From positions 112,611,501 through 112,675,500 of the forward strand of contig OX465601.1 of the NCBI GenBank assembly GCA_950022295.1: a DNA stretch of 64,000 bases, given 5' to 3'. Below are positions 24,225-37,128 of this stretch, one piece after another. The first letter of the stretch is position 1, and every line of letters starts with the position of its first letter. The notes under the pieces are model-generated. The model did no database searches and was not told the DNA's origin. It saw nothing but the letters and a program-made list of their open reading frames with translations. This DNA comes from Bromus sterilis. Taxonomy: Eukaryota; Streptophyta; Magnoliopsida; Poales; Poaceae. The position numbers were made by a program, and so were the translations under genes.

Positions 24225-26960
24225 GTGTACCGCTACACACACATGACCATGAGTTACCGCCAGGTCTCGGCACCATTCAAGGGGTGTCGGCGAGGATGTT
24301 CACCACAACACTTCTCCCATAGCTCCGTTCTAGTCCAAGGAGTCAACTGTCTGAGTTCCAAACCCAACTGGAGTTCCGGCCGAGCTTCCACCCATGACTC
24401 AAACCATGTAGTCACGACTGACAAGCCCACCTCGACGGATGGTTCTCCGATTGGCAAGCCATGTTCTACAAGCCCTACCATGAATGCCACATTTCATTTC
24501 CTTTATCTTTCTATGCATATGCCGAATGGAAAACCTGAACTAGGTGTGACTCCTGGACTTGGATCGGGGTGAGTTACTAGGTCGAGAGGGGTCAGTGTGC
24601 CCAATGTGTGGTTGTACTCTTTGTCTCGGATTACCATACAAGAACTCGGGCTTAAGGCGGTGTTCAACGAGACAACCCACTGTGTAGTCCTACACAACCT
24701 ATCATTGTTCACCTTGTATTAGGGTAGATTCACCAACACAGTTTCACTTTCATCAACACCATTTTCACTATCATCCCGACTTACATCAAAAGCAACCTCA
24801 TTGTAACACTAAGCATGCAATAAGCTGTAACAGTTGCAGGGGCCTCATGATATCAATCAACTCCCATGTCAGCTAGGATTGTGGTTTGCTTACTACTATG
24901 ACAAGATGATAGGTCATGCATCGGATATGGGTTCAACTATGCGGTAGAATCGATAAGAAGGTGATCTCCTAAACATGCATAATCGAGACTGAGAGGGAAT
25001 TGGAATTTTATAGACATGCTCAATGGGGTTTGCTTGCCTTTCTGACAATACACGGGTCTTAACGGTGGTCTTCTTCTTCGGGGGTGATCACCGTCTCGGA
25101 GGCACTGTTACCGTCACAAACATCAACAAAGGGGGACACAAATAAAGTACAATGCTCAAGCACATGTTAATGTTGTGACATGAGGTATAGGGTACTGGTT
25201 TGTGGCACATTCCATTTAATTGAAGTGTATTGCAAAGAATTTGCAAATTCAAACTTCAAATTCAAATTCAAATTATGCCATATGCATGTTTGCTACTGTT
25301 CACCCATTTTAAAATGGTCAAACATAGAAACAAGTTGCATATTCATAATCCTTGCATTTTTCTCATAATTTTAGACATATTATATGCCCTATTTGGAGTT
25401 ATGGTTAATTAATTATGAATTTCCAAAGTTTATTTGATTTTCTGCTATTTCTGTAATTTCTCTGGAATTGTTTTATTTTTGGAAAAAGGTTTATTGCATC
25501 AGCCCCACGTCATCATGACGTCAGGGGGGGCTGACCTGTGGGCCACCCATGTCAGTGGGAGAGGGGTTTAAACCCTGTTAGTTTAACTAACAGAGGGGGT
25601 TAGGGGGGTCTAGGGCCCACTTGTCATAGGGATTAGGGTTAGCTTAGTGGGTAATTAGCCAGGGGGTTAGTGTTTAATGGCGGAGCTCGCCGGAAAGTGG
25701 ACGGAGCTTCCTCGGAGTTACGAATTTGGGCACGGGAGGGGGTTTGGCTGGTATGTACGTGCTCCTCGCGGGCTTCCGCGCACGATAGGGTAGGAGCTCG
25801 TCGTCCAGGGCACGAGAAGAGCAACGGAGAGGGGGAAGCGGACCAGCTGCTCACCCTGAACTCGAAGACGAACACATCGTGGCCGGGAAGGGGCTGTCCG
25901 GTGAGGAATTCCTCGCCGGAGGTCCGTGGCGGCCGTAGCTGCTCGGTGAAGGGGGCGTCCTCTCTGGCGTCCTAAGGCTCGATTCGATGGCGCCGGGAGA
26001 CGAAGAACTCTGCTACGGAGCTTTTGGACACGGGGGTTCATCGAGGGAAGCACGGTCTCCGCGTGGGCGCATGACGATGAGCTTCGGGTGCGCGCTGAAA
26101 CGAGAGGGGGAAGAAGGGGAAGACGTCTCTAGGAGGGGGAAAAGGCAGGGGCGTCCAGGGGGGCTTCCAGGCGCGTCTATGACGCCGGGCAACAAGCTGT
26201 TGCGTGGCCGGCGTCGAGGCATGCTCGCCACGCAGTGGCGTGCTCGGCTGGCCTGGAGGAAGACGACCCTGCCCCTGGTGGGCTGGGCTGGGATTCTTTT
26301 TTTCTTCTGATTTTGTTTTCTGTTTTCTTTTTCTTCTATTTGTGTTGCTCCAAAATAATTAGCAGAGTATTTTTATTAAATGCCCAATTATTTTTATAAA
26401 TCCTAGGTGACCAGTAGCTAGTCACTTTTAGGATTTGGGCATATTTGAAATTCAATACATTTGAATTTCAATTCAAATAAGGGTCAAATTTAATTTCCAA
26501 GGCACATTTTGAATTTTAGAAAATTCCATAGGAATGGGAATGAACCCAAACCACTTTTGAAATGATCACCATCATTTATAGGAATTTTCCAAAGGTTCAA
26601 ATGATTTTTGGAAAAAGATTTTTATCTGGCCATTTATTTAACTTCTCAGGGCTTTTCTTTTCCCCATTTTTTAATTTCTTTTGAAATTTTCACATGATGC
26701 AAAGAGCACTTGAACCCTGCCACATATCTAAACTTGGGTTGTGACACTAAAGAGCAAAGTAAACTTTTTTTTGGTTTTTTTAAGTTTTAACGAAAGCAAA
26801 AGAAAGGAGAAATCTTTTTGGGGTTTTGCAAACTAAAAGAACAAAGAAGAACATGCAAAAACTTCAAAAAGATAAAAGCGAACCAACGGTAGATACAATG
26901 GAATGGGGAGGAGAGGCACGTACTCCCCCAAGCTTAGGCTTTTGCCTAAGTTGGGCTCGT

Positions 26961-28201
26961 CTACTGCGGCCCCGAGAAGCCTCCTGCTCCAGGGTAGTAC
27001 TGGTATGTCCATGGGTCGTATGCGTCCTCCGGTGCGTAAACCGAAGCCCTGGGCTCCTCCCACGTGGAAGAGGAAGGTCCCGCCCCCCATCCAGAGGAAG
27101 ACCCTTCACCCCAGGGGGTGACGGTCTCCTCCTGAACTGGTGGATATACCACGTGCTCCTCCTGAATGGGCGGATACACGACGCGCTCCTCCTCGTCTGG
27201 CTCGACCCCCTCCATGGGGTCGTGAAACTAGTATCTCCCCGTGATCTCATCAAGCTCGGCCACTGAAAAACGAAATCCGTTCCTGCGAGAAAAATCAAAC
27301 ACAAGTGGTGCAGGTAGACGGACAGTGCGTGCCACACCGTCTTTAAACCGCGAAATATAATCAAGTGTATAGCGGTCAGAGGTCTTAGTAACAAAGAAAT
27401 GCCTCTTCATGGCAGCCAAGTGAAGGCTAACAAAAGAAAAAATTGCATCATCTGGGCGCGGTTCTCCTTGGAGAAACTGCAAAAGAAGTGTGGCATAGAC
27501 GCCACCAAAGAGGCCTTGTTACTATTAGTAGAAAGGCGTTTCGCAATAAGCGAACCCACATGATACTCGTGCTTCCCTGAGAGGGCATTCGCCATGATAG
27601 CAGTATTAGGCGTAGAAGTGTTGCTCGTGTTGTCTCGAGCCAACACTCCTCTAGCAATATAATAGGAGAAATACCTGAGGTGAGGGAACATAATGTTGGA
27701 AATCTTCTGACGGTTGGATGGCCTCACTTCAGTGTTACAGAACGAGTCGAGGAGGGTGTTGAGTGCAACAGTTTGGACATTTTTCCTCTTCTTCTTCTCG
27801 ACCAAGCCTGGCAAACCTAAAGCTTCAAAAAATATACTCATAGGCATGGTCAGCAATCTTTCATAAAGTCGAAACACCACAGTATCATTGTCAGAATAAA
27901 ACCTGAAACTGTTAACAAAAATAGCGGTGAGCGTCTCGTACTGTGGTACATGACTCGTAACAAGCCGTGTCAAACCTGCATTGGCACATAGAGCATAGAA
28001 CTCTTCTTGTATGCCGGCATCCTCCATGAAATCTTCGCATGGAAATGCCATGGCTTTCGCGGGTGACGCGTCCAACATCTCTATGGGTACGATATCTTCA
28101 TTGTAGCTCACCCTCGTGGTCGAAGGTGAAGCTGCGGAACGCGTAACACGGCTAGAGCGTTCGGGTTTCTTCTTCCCAAGCCACTTTCCTAGCCTCTCCA
28201 T
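26961..28201 (-). pseudogene. Ath-1 extra ORF (Athila ORF-like), frameshifted
   Basis: Begins with a Met at 28201 (MERLGKWLGKKKPERS), a basic N-terminus then a longer domain with PCEDFMEDAGIQEEFYALC, ARGVLARDNTSN and ANALSGKHEYHVG. These strings recur in Ath-2. The protein resembles the plant Athila ORF-1 type; its function is unknown. A one-base loss around 27510-27535 changes frame, the second part (27482-27228) meets a stop before FHDPMEGV, and an acidic, Gly/Ser/Tyr-rich tail follows to 26961. Identification rests on remembered family resemblance and the Ath-2 comparison. Confidence 0.7.
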
Positions 28202-28982
28202 TTCTGAAATTTTTAACAATTCACAAAAATGAAGATTTAAGCAAAACTAGTTTGGGCAAAACATTCTACTTACTTTACCAAGGCTCAAACTAGCAACAAA
28301 ACTTGAAAAAAAATTCTACACAAACATTTAAGCTCAACTAAACAGCACCAAGAACCACTAAATACTAACTAATGGAGCCACCAACTAGAAAACTAATTGG
28401 AGTGGTGAGGGAGTCACATACCAGAGAGTATTTGTTCCAAATTTCAGCTCAAATGAGTGGTTGTAGAAGGAGATCGAGGTCCCGTGCTCAAGAACAGCAA
28501 GAACCAGAGCAAGAACACGAGTTTTTGGGAGGAAGGAGAGAGAGTGAGGGAAGAGAGGCCACCAGGGGGTGCCTGTGGGCCCCAGGAGGGTGGGTGGCGC
28601 GGCCAGGAGCTGGGCCGCGCCACCTGGCCTCCTGGGCCAGGGGTGGACCCCCCTGGTCAGCCTCAGGTGCCTCTTGATGGCTTTTTACCTGGAAATTTTG
28701 ATATTGATTTTTCTGGAATTTTCTGGGCAATTCACTGTAGAGAATTTTTAAAAGTTCAAAAATGCTGCAAAAACTTTCGTGAACTTGAGACAAAAGTTAG
28801 AACAAGTGAAACTTTAAACAAAGGAACTTAGGTATAGCAAGGAGAATAAAAGCTAAAGGAAATGAAAACATAACAAGCTCAACTTTTTACCTATATAAAA
28901 CATGCTAGTTAGCAAGGTTGATCAAGTCTTACCAACAAACCTGTGGTATATAACGCAGAAAGTCTCGCCTCTTATGAAGTCA
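28202..28982 (-). other. Spacer between Ath-1 protease and extra ORF, with GC hairpin
   Basis: Non-coding. It holds an 11-bp perfect inverted repeat GTGGCGCGGCC/GGCCGCGCCAC (28594-28604 and 28613-28623). Next to it is a T-rich tract with 'tttctggaattttctggg', which resembles the promoter-side part of Athila-like LTRs. Ath-2 has the same arrangement at 37129-37915. Confidence 0.6.
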
Positions 28983-31658
28983 TCATTGCACTCTCACTTT
29001 AATGGACATTGTCCCCACCATAATTGTATTGTATTTATGGTATACATGTAGTGGACAATCCCATTCTCCAATCTTCACGGTCTCGATATTCTCAATGGAG
29101 TTAAGGCCATGCCTTTTGCCGATCTTCTTCGGAAAATACACCGTGCGTTCTTTGTCATTCACGTTGAAGGTAACCTTCCCTTTATTGCAATCAATAACAG
29201 CACCTGCGGTGTTAAGAAAAGGTCTACCAAGGATAATGGACATGCTCCCATCCTCGGGCATGTCAAGCACAACAAAATCAGTAAGTATTAAGCAATTGGC
29301 AACTTCAACAGGAACATCCTCACAAATACCGATCGGGACGGCCGTGGACTTGTCGGCCATCTGGAGAGAGATATCTGTAGGAATTAGTTTATCTAAACAA
29401 AGTCTTTTGTAGAGAGAAAAGGGCATAACACTCACTCCTGCACCAAGATCACATAAATCAGTTCTAACATAATTATTTTTTATGGAGCAAGGAATGGTGG
29501 GTATACGTGGGTCACCGAGCTTCTCAGGAATCTTGCCACTGAAAGAGTAGTTAGCAAGCATAGTAGATATTGCCTCATTAGGGACTTTTCTTTTATTAGT
29601 AACAATATATTTCATATATTTAGAGTAAGGAGGTAACTTAATAGCATCAGTAAAAGGGATTCGAAGAAAAAGAGGTTTCATCCACTCACAAAACTTGTTA
29701 TAGTGCTCTTCTTCTTTGGTTTTGACGGACTTGCTTGGGAAGGGCATGGGTTTCTGTACCCATGGTTCTCGTTCCTTCCCATGTCTCATTGCAATAAAGT
29801 TTTCTCTAGTATACTTCTTGCGCTTATTGGGTGCTTCTTCTTCACAAACCTCGGGTGGATCATTCTTTTCAGCATCTTTTTCAGGTTCAGCACCGTCTTC
29901 AGTCTCAGCATCGGAGGTAGATATACTGTTTGGATCAACAACTTGTTCTTCCTCTTCTATAGTATCATTGGAATTGTCAGCTTCCTTGTGTTTCTTCTTC
30001 TTTTTCTTCTTCTTCTTCTTTGGAGAGCTAACAATTTCCTCTTCCTGCACTTGAGGATCTTGCTTGATCCTCTTTGGATGCCCTTTTGGATAGAGAGGGT
30101 CCTGGGTGTGTGTTCCACCCCGGGTCTTTATACCATAAGCCTGTTAATTGTCCTGTTTGGCATTATTAGCAAGCAAATCTTTTTGCACATTAGAAATTTG
30201 TTCAAGATGAGTTTGAACCATATGAAAATGCTTCACAAGACATTTAACATCATTAACTGTTCTACCTAGAACATCAATCAAACTTTTGATAGCAAGAGTA
30301 TTATCATGAAAATGACCTTGTATCTTCTCATTGAAGTGACTCTGCTTCATAATAAAATTATGAAGCTCATCTAAACATTGGTCAGGAGGTTTACCTTTAG
30401 GGATGTCACTTGCATTAAAATCTAAAAGAGAGTGTACCTCTACCATAGGTGGGTGAGTGGTAGGCTCACACAGCTTCTCAATTGGGGGTAGATTCTTCAT
30501 GTCTTTAGCTTTAATTCCTTTCTCTTTTATAGACTTCTTTGCTTCTTGCATATCCTCGGGGCTTAGGACAAGCATGCTCCTCTTCTTTGGTCGTGGAGGT
30601 GGTTCAGGAACGGACCAATCTTCATGGTTTTTGGCAATCTTGCCCATCAATTCTTCCGCATCGTCCGGTGTTTTTTGCCTGAAAACACAACCAGCACAAC
30701 TATCTAGATAGGATTTAGACCCATCGGTTAGACCAGCATAAAATATATCAAGTAATTCATTCTTAGGGATCTCATATCCCGGTCTAGCCTTCAGCAAACT
30801 GCAAAATCTCCCCCAAGCTTTAGGGAGATGCTCATCCTGCAACTGTTTAAAGTTATAAATTCTTTGCAAAGCAGCATGTTGCATATGAGCAGGAAAATAC
30901 TTATCAACGAAAGATATAGCCATATCTTGAGGAATTTGAATGGAACCACATGGTAGTGCATCATACCATGCTCTAGCATCTCCTTTCAAGTTAAAAGGAA
31001 GAAGCTTGGTCACATAAAAGTTCCGGATCCTTTCATCAGTAGTAAACAAGCCACCCAACTCAGTGAGTTTGGTCAGGTGCTCGATAGCATCATCATTTTC
31101 TCTGCCATAAAAGGGATCAGCTTCAACTGTGGATATAAGTGAAAGATCAACAGAGAAATCATAATCAGGATCAGTGATGCATATAGGATACGTAGCAAAA
31201 GTAGGATCATGAGTAAACTTGTTCTTCAGGGAATACTTTGCTAGCAACTTTTTTACAGTAGTAGGGTCGGAATCAGCACATTCATTAAGCTCCCTGAAAA
31301 AATCATCATCAAGCGTAATATAATCATCCTCAAGGAGTTTCTCCTTAAGGCCAGCAAAGTTATGAGTTTTTCCAATAGGTGTTTGGGTAACAGGAATTTC
31401 AACACCCGAGAATCGGGCAGCAACAACAATCTGTTCTCAATAAAAAAAACCAAGTGAACCTGTAGTATCAAAGGTAGTAGAAGCATCATCAAAAGTATCT
31501 GACATATTGCCAGACTCAGCAGAAGTAGCATGTAACTGAGGTGAATCAAACTGACTCATAACTGAAGGTGAATCAAGTTTAGCACTAGTGCTAAGAGCAG
31601 TACCTCGTCTCGTACGGGATGGTAAGATCGGAACCTTGGGGTCTCCTTTCTTACCCAT
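28983..31658 (-). pseudogene. gag-pro: Ath-1 gag-protease, nearly open
   Basis: One frame from the Met at 31658 (MGKKGDPKVPILPSRTR) to the stop at 28983, with in-frame stops at 31437-31439 and 30144-30146. The gag core has ARAWYDALPCGSI and FVDKYFPAHMQ, as in Athila-type Gag. A Lys-rich tract (about 30000-30035) is encoded by a CTT-type repeat on the plus strand. The protease-like domain has CDLGAGVSVMPF as active site (usual form D-T/S-G-A) and ILGRPFLNTAGAVIDC. The protein ends about 40 residues after the protease, and no RT follows. Compared with Ath-2, the second stop is associated with a small local insertion. Confidence 0.85.
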
Positions 31659-31714
31659 AGTGGATAGCGTGCAGCAGGTAGGATACTTCAAGTAGACCTG
31701 TAAATAAAGCTATG

Positions 31715-31733
31715 GTCCCCGGCAACGGCGCCA
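31715..31733 (-). other. Primer-binding site of Ath-1 (tRNA-Asp type)
   Basis: Minus-strand TGGCGCCGTTGCCGGGGAC, the primer site typical of Athila-like cereal elements and read as complementary to tRNA-Asp. It lies 12 bases from the LTR end, as in Ath-2. Confidence 0.8.
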
Positions 31734-31745
31734 GAAAACAGTACT

Positions 31746-33142
31746 TGATAACCCTCAACTGTAGGGGATCGAGATAGTCTTCGCGGGCAAGATAACCCAA
31801 TTTATTGATTCGACACTTGGGGACACAAAGAATACGTACAGGCTTTGACAATTGAGTTGTCAATTCAACCGCACCTGAAATAAACACTTGCTTGCACAAA
31901 GGTATTAGTAGCAACTGTGATACGATGGTAGTAGTGGTGGTGGTGGTGGTGAAACATTAAAAGTAAAACAACAAAAGTAAACAACTAGTAACCAGCAGGA
32001 AAGAAAACACTGTAGGCTAGGGAGATGGATGGTTGGGCGCTGCTTGGAGAACTAACATGTAATAGATTCTAACACGGGCAAGGCTCACAGAAAAGAAAGG
32101 ATCATCTAGGCAAATATCAAACATCAGGCGTGTATCCCAGAGTAGTTGTACGTGCTTGCAATAAGAACTTTGCACAACATCTTTTGTCCTACCCTCCCGC
32201 TACAAACGGGGCCAAAAGGAACTTAGGGAGATGAAGGTACTCCTGTCAAAGAGCACCGGAACAAAGCATTAACACTTCATGGATACACGGAATCCTCAAA
32301 TTATAGTCCATCCCCTTTGGTGTCCCAAGCTGTCACCATTGGGATCGCCGGTTCCGGACTATAATAGGTGCATACAACTCATAGATAGGATCAAGAACAC
32401 CACAAACTCAAGAAAAAAAGGGTGATCCGATCTGAAATCATGGCACTCGGGCCCAAAGTGACAAGCATTAAGAGCAACAAGTTGTAACAGAGATGATAAA
32501 CACCAAGTAGATGATAGGCAACATGCCCCCAACAATCTGATTGAACTATTACATGATCTAACTCATCCAATCCCTACCATCCCCTTTGCCTACAGCAGGG
32601 AATTACTCACACATGAGAGAGGATGTCATGGTGGGGTGATGGAGAGGCGATGATGATGACGATGGCGATGATTTCCCCTCACCGGAGGCTAAAGAGGCCT
32701 CCAGATTAGCTCTCCCGGAGAAGAACAGAGGGTTGCGGCGGCTCCGCGACGTAGATTGGAAAAGCGACTTCTGTTCTGGGGTTTCTGCGTCGGGAGAATA
32801 AATAGGGCCAAAGTAGGGCACCGGGGGACGTGGGACCAGGCCAGGAGGGCAGGTGGCGCGGCCAGGGGCTGGGCTGCGCCAGGCACCCTCCTGGCTTCCC
32901 CCTGGCTGCCCTGTAGCCCCCCTTTGGACTTGCGGAAGCTTTTGGAACGCTGATTTTTTATATATATTTTTTGGATTTTTCCAGCGTACCTAAATATCCA
33001 GAAACCTGCACAAAAGAAAACAGCACTGGTAGCTCTGCTGTAAATAGCGTCAGTCCGGGTTAGTTTTGTTTAAATCATGCAAGAATGAAGCCAAAACAAT
33101 AGCAAAAGTATTTGGAAAAGTAGATACATTTGAGATGTATCA
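31746..33142 (-). repeat. 5' LTR of Ath-1 (1397 bp)
   Basis: Minus strand TGATACATCTC...GGGTTATCA. It has a TATA box (32805-32797), a GC-rich imperfect hairpin near 32854-32880 and a (GTG)n run at 31931-31952. Aligns along its length with 40641-42026. Confidence 0.9.
32797..32805 (-). promoter_or_regulatory. TATA box of Ath-1 5' LTR
   Basis: Minus-strand CTATTTATT, conserved with the solo LTR and the Ath-2 3' LTR. Confidence 0.55.
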
Positions 33143-34085
33143 ACGTGCTCGCAATAAGAACTTGCACAACATCTTTTGTCCTACCATCCCGCTATGAACG
33201 GGGCCAAAAGGAACTTATGGAGATTAAGGTGCTCCTGTCAAAGAGCACCGGAACAAAGAATTAACAATCAATGGATACATGGAATCCTCAAATTATAGTC
33301 CATCCCCTTTGGTGTCCCAAGCTGTCACCTTTGGGATCGCCGGTTCCGGACTATAACAGGTGCATACAACTCATACATAGGATCAAGAACACAAATATAA
33401 TCATGAAAACACATAGATTTCAGATCTGAAATCATGGCACTCGGGCCCAAAGTGACAAGCATTAAGAGCAACAAGTTTAAGAAAAGATGATAAAAAACAA
33501 TCTGATAAACTATGACATGATCTAGCTCATCCAACCCTTACCATCCCCTTTGCCTACAGCATGGAATTACTCACACATGGATGGAGAAGTCATGGAGGGA
33601 GGATGGAGTGGTGATGATGATAACGATGGCGATGATCTCCCCTCTCCGGAGGCCAAAATAGCCTCCAGATTAGCCCTCCCGGAGAAGAACAGAGGGTGGC
33701 GGCGGCTCCGCGACGTGAATTGGGAAAACGACTTCTGTTTCGGGGTTTCTCCGTCACGGGAATAAATAGGAGCGTCGGTAGGGCACTAGAGGAGGGGGAG
33801 GCCCCCAGGTGGCCAGAGGGCGCGACCCCACGCCTGGGGCCTACTGGGGTGCCCTCTGGTCCCACTTCTGGCTTCTGGCTCCTTCGGGTGGGTGGATTTT
33901 CTGGTATTTTCCTGGGAATTTTCTGAGACGTCCAAAAATCCATTTTCCTGCGCACAATAAAACCACACAGGCAGCTCTGCTGAAAACAACGTTAGTCCGG
34001 GTTAGTTTCATCCAAATCATGCAAGAATGAGGGCAAAACAATAGCAAAAAGTGTTTGGAAAATAAGATACGTTTGAGACGTATCA
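33143..34085 (-). repeat. 3' LTR of Ath-2, partial
   Basis: Corresponds to 41046-42026 of the 5' LTR; the remainder is cut off by Ath-1 at acgtg. It keeps a TATA box (33769-33761, CTATTTATT), whereas the 5' LTR of the same element has CTATTTTTT (41700-41692). Confidence 0.88.
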
Positions 34086-34100
34086 ACTCCCCCAAGCTTA
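34086..34100 (-). other. Polypurine tract of Ath-2
   Basis: Minus-strand TAAGCTTGGGGGAGT directly before the LTR start TGATACGTC. Confidence 0.75.
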
Positions 34101-35917
34101 GCATATTGCTTGTCCTCAAGAAATTCAGTACAACGAACTGAACGCGACAAAGAAAACTTTGACAAACTCTTTTGCTTCAATAGATGTATATAAGCATGTA
34201 CTACGAAAAGAATTTAGCAAGTATCAAAACAATGCTATGAGGACAATGCACGAAGCAATCCTTCTTTCAAGTGATCAATCACAAACAACTAAAAGTAAAT
34301 AATATGCTTCTGAAAATCAAGACAAGATTACAATGCACATAGCTTGATCATACTAGAGTAGTATTTCTCTAGCCTCCATGAGTGAAGCAAAACATAAATG
34401 CAGAAACTCCTCCGGAGTTTTAAAGGAGACTAGAACTAAGAACTTCAGAATAAGTAATACCACAATCATGCAAAAGACAATGTAGTACTTTGGGACAATG
34501 CATATTACATTCAGAATGACAATTATGCTCTCCTAGTTGGTGCTTTGAAGAAAGAAGGTGGAGACTCTCGAACCGTGGAGTTTAATGGAAAGGTTGAAAA
34601 CCCATGGTTGGAAGCAAAGACTATACTTGTACCAGAGCTCTTGGTTTTGAAAACAGAGATAAAAAAGTGTGTTGGGAGGTGCATGCTTCGTCAACGAATG
34701 CTAGTAGACAACTCAATCACCTCTTACGCTAGACATGTTTCGAGGAACGGCTCCCAAGATGGAGACGATCACATCCCCTTAATCTCCTTTGTTAATCACT
34801 GCCAAAGTTTTCTGATTTCTCATAGACAAAGCGTGAAGGAGGGTTTGTTGGTTGTGATTATCTTTTGTGAGCTGGGCGCACTCATGACAGTCCCTCATCG
34901 TATTAGGGGTTTGCAGATTAGCCATGCAATCCCGGAATAAAACATGTCTAACATAAGACGGTCATGAATTACCTATTACTTCCTCATGAGCTAAAACAGA
35001 GGCACAACACAGGAGTGCTTTTGAATGATTTCGAGGTGGTACAAGAAAGTCTTCGTTAGGATGGCCGGTAAATACCACATAGGAAGGTATGGTGGACTCA
35101 TATGGAAAAACCGGTTTCAAGGATTTTGGATGCACAAGCAGAAATCTGCTTAATGCGAGCGAATGCTAGCAAAAGACTGGGAAGCAACCAACTAGAGAGC
35201 AATAACAGTCATAATCATGCAGAGCGACAAAGTAATATTGAATTGGGCATGAAAATGATACAACTATTCTGAAATTCAAAGATCATCAAGGCAAAGTAGA
35301 CTTTTCAGTCATAAACATGTGTAAGCATGTGCCAAGTCAATCCAAGAATTCTCCAAAGGGAAATACAACTTCAGTATGCCAAACCATGAACAATACAATG
35401 CATGTAAATCATTTCAACAACACATTATGTACTCTAGCTATTTGGGATTAGCCACAAGGAAAGCATGAACACTAGGCAAGCATTGTAAACATAGCACTAT
35501 GTCGCTACAAGCTGGTCTCTAAATCATAAGTACAAGCATATGTACAAAAGTAGAAACGAAAAGAGTTCATACCGGTTTTCCTTGTTGCATTCTTTTCGTC
35601 GATCTTCGTCATCACTGCCCTGTCGCTTGCACGATCGAACATAGGAAAATATAATCAAGTGCGAATGCCATCACGGACTCGAGTTGAACTCTACAACAAA
35701 GCAAACTAAATAGAGAAAACAAATCTTTTTGGATTTTTCAAAGATTTAGCAAAAGAAAGAGAAATCTTTTTGTTGTTTTTGCAAAATAAAAGAACAAAGA
35801 AGAACGGGCAAAAACTTCGAAAAGATCAAAGCGAACAAAATGAAAACGAATAATACAATGGAAAGAGAAGGGAACATACTCCCCCAAGCTTAGGCTTTTG
35901 GCCTAAGTTGGTAGCAG
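34101..35917 (-). other. 3' non-coding region of Ath-2
   Basis: About 1.8 kb between the extra ORF and the polypurine tract. Open frames are short and unsupported, and no domain is recognised. Part of the same stretch begins in Ath-1 at 26747-26900, so it belongs to the family. Confidence 0.6.
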
Positions 35918-37128
35918 CTACTGCCCCCAGGAGCCTCCTGCTCCGGGGTAAGGGTAAGTCCAGGAGTCGTATGAGCCCTCCGGTGCGTACACCGAAGTCC
36001 TTGGATCCTCCCATGAGGAAGGCCCTGCGCTCCAAGCCGAAGAAGATCCCTCGCCATGCTCGGTGAAGGTCTCTCCGTGGAAAGGTGGGAACTCACCATG
36101 CTCCTCCTCATCAGGCACAACCCCCTCCATGGGGTTATGCGACTGGTAATTAGCCATGAACTCATCGAACTGAATTTCGTTGAAGGACCATCCGTTCCTA
36201 CGAGTGTTATTAAACAAAAGTGGTGCAGGTAGACGGTTCTCACGAGTAATGGTCCTTTCAATCCTCAAAATATAATCAAGGTTACCAAACTGGGAAGTCA
36301 TGGTAACAAACTTATGCATCTTCATAGCCGCAAGATCGAGACTCGCGTATGAAAAGGGAAATCATCAGGATGCAGGGTGCGCTCAAGAGACTCAAGGATA
36401 AGTGTGGCGTAAACGCCACCATATAAATAGCCCTTGTTACTGTTCGTAACAAGGAGCCGAGCAATCAAGGCACCCACATTATACTCATTCTTACCAGAGA
36501 GGGCGTTCGCATAAATAGAGAAATCTGGTGCAAAACCATTGCTCGTGTTGTCACGAGCTAACACCCCTCTAGCAACAAAATACGCAAAATACCTGAGGTA
36601 TGGAAACAAGATGCTGGAAATCTTCGTGCGCAGAATGTCGGTCTCCTCCTGGCAGCAAAGGGAGTTGAAGAGGGTCCTCAACCCGGAAGGCTGCATGGTC
36701 ATCTTCGTTGTCTGACCAACGTTCGGCACACCTATTATATCACAAATCTGTGCCAAAGACATGGTTATCAGATCATTATAAAGTTTGAACTCGACGGTTC
36801 CAGCATCATGGTTATAACAAAAACTGTTAACAAAGCAGGAGGTAAGCTTTTTGTATTGTACCACACGGCATAAAGCTAGCCGTGTCAAACCTGCATTGGC
36901 ACAAAGGCCATAAAATTCCTCCTTAATTCCTGCAGCTGTTAGAAAATCATCGCACGGATACATCATTGCGCATGCTGGATTTGTGTCTTCCAACAACTCC
37001 AGGGGCACATGATCTTCATTGTAGCTCACCCTAACTGCGGAGGGCGAAGCTGCAGCTCTAGTGACTCGATCGGAGCGCTCGGGCTTCTTCTTCCCAAGCC
37101 ATCCCTTTGCTTTTCCAAAGAAACTCAT
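35918..37128 (-). pseudogene. Ath-2 extra ORF (Athila ORF-like), frameshifted
   Basis: Met at 37128 (MSFFGKAKGWLGKKKPERS), then about 270 residues including PCDDFLTAAGIKEEFYGLC, FPYLRYFAYFVARGVLARD and ANALSGKNEYNVGALIARL. A frame change near 36350, consistent with loss of one T from a T run, moves into the frame with MKMHKFVTM. An acidic then Ser/Tyr/Gly/Pro-rich tail ends at 35918. The homologous protein in Ath-1 breaks at a different place, so the two frameshifts are independent. Function unknown; the conserved length suggests it was once under selection. Confidence 0.7.

Larger units (their letters stand above)
10348..26746 (-). mobile_element. Array: LTR-internal-LTR-internal unit of a second Tekay-like family
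   Basis: Read on the minus strand: LTR B (26746-21442), complete internal region (21441-16483), LTR A (16482-12763), then a second internal region of the same family (12762-10348) with its own primer site and gag, cut in the RT by Tek-1. One LTR thus acts as 3' LTR of one unit and 5' LTR of the next. The usual explanation is unequal homologous recombination between elements or their LTRs. The outer flank after LTR B is ctaaa (26747-26751), a candidate target duplication whose partner lies left of the window. The host sequence on that side is Ath-1. Confidence 0.85.
21442..26746 (-). repeat. LTR B of the Array, split by a solo LTR
   Basis: Same LTR as A: on the minus strand TGTCACAACCC (26746) to GGGTCCCGACA (21442). 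Without the insert and its duplication it is about 3.68 kb. Parts: 21442-21831 and 23455-26746. It has the twin palindromes at 24194-24224, a deletion of about 85 bases near 25795, and about 40 extra bases near 24350-24395 compared with LTR A. Confidence 0.9.
26747..33142 (-). mobile_element. Ath-1: Athila-like element without RT, RNase H or integrase
   Basis: Minus strand: 5' LTR (33142-31746), primer site of tRNA-Asp type (31733-31715), gag-protease, a 0.78 kb spacer, an extra ORF, then sequence broken at 26747 by the Array. The 3' LTR lies left of the window. Protease is followed by a stop, a spacer and the extra ORF, with no YLDD, RNase H or integrase signature in about 5 kb. It would depend on another element's enzymes. 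It sits in the 3' LTR of Ath-2: the right flank starts acgtg (33143-33147), and the intact counterpart is at 41046-41050. Confidence 0.85.

Noticed and set aside
26961..28201. Extra ORF of Ath-1/Ath-2 considered as an envelope-like gene
   Set aside because: No signal peptide or membrane segment is evident and the N-terminus is basic; Athila ORF-like is the more cautious label.
31925..31955. (GTG)n run considered as a microsatellite locus of interest
   Set aside because: Short, inside a retroelement LTR, and unremarkable.
34545..34940. 131-codon plus-strand frame in the Ath-2 3' region
   Set aside because: Antisense to the element, no domain, and no matching frame in Ath-1 can be checked because that part is missing.
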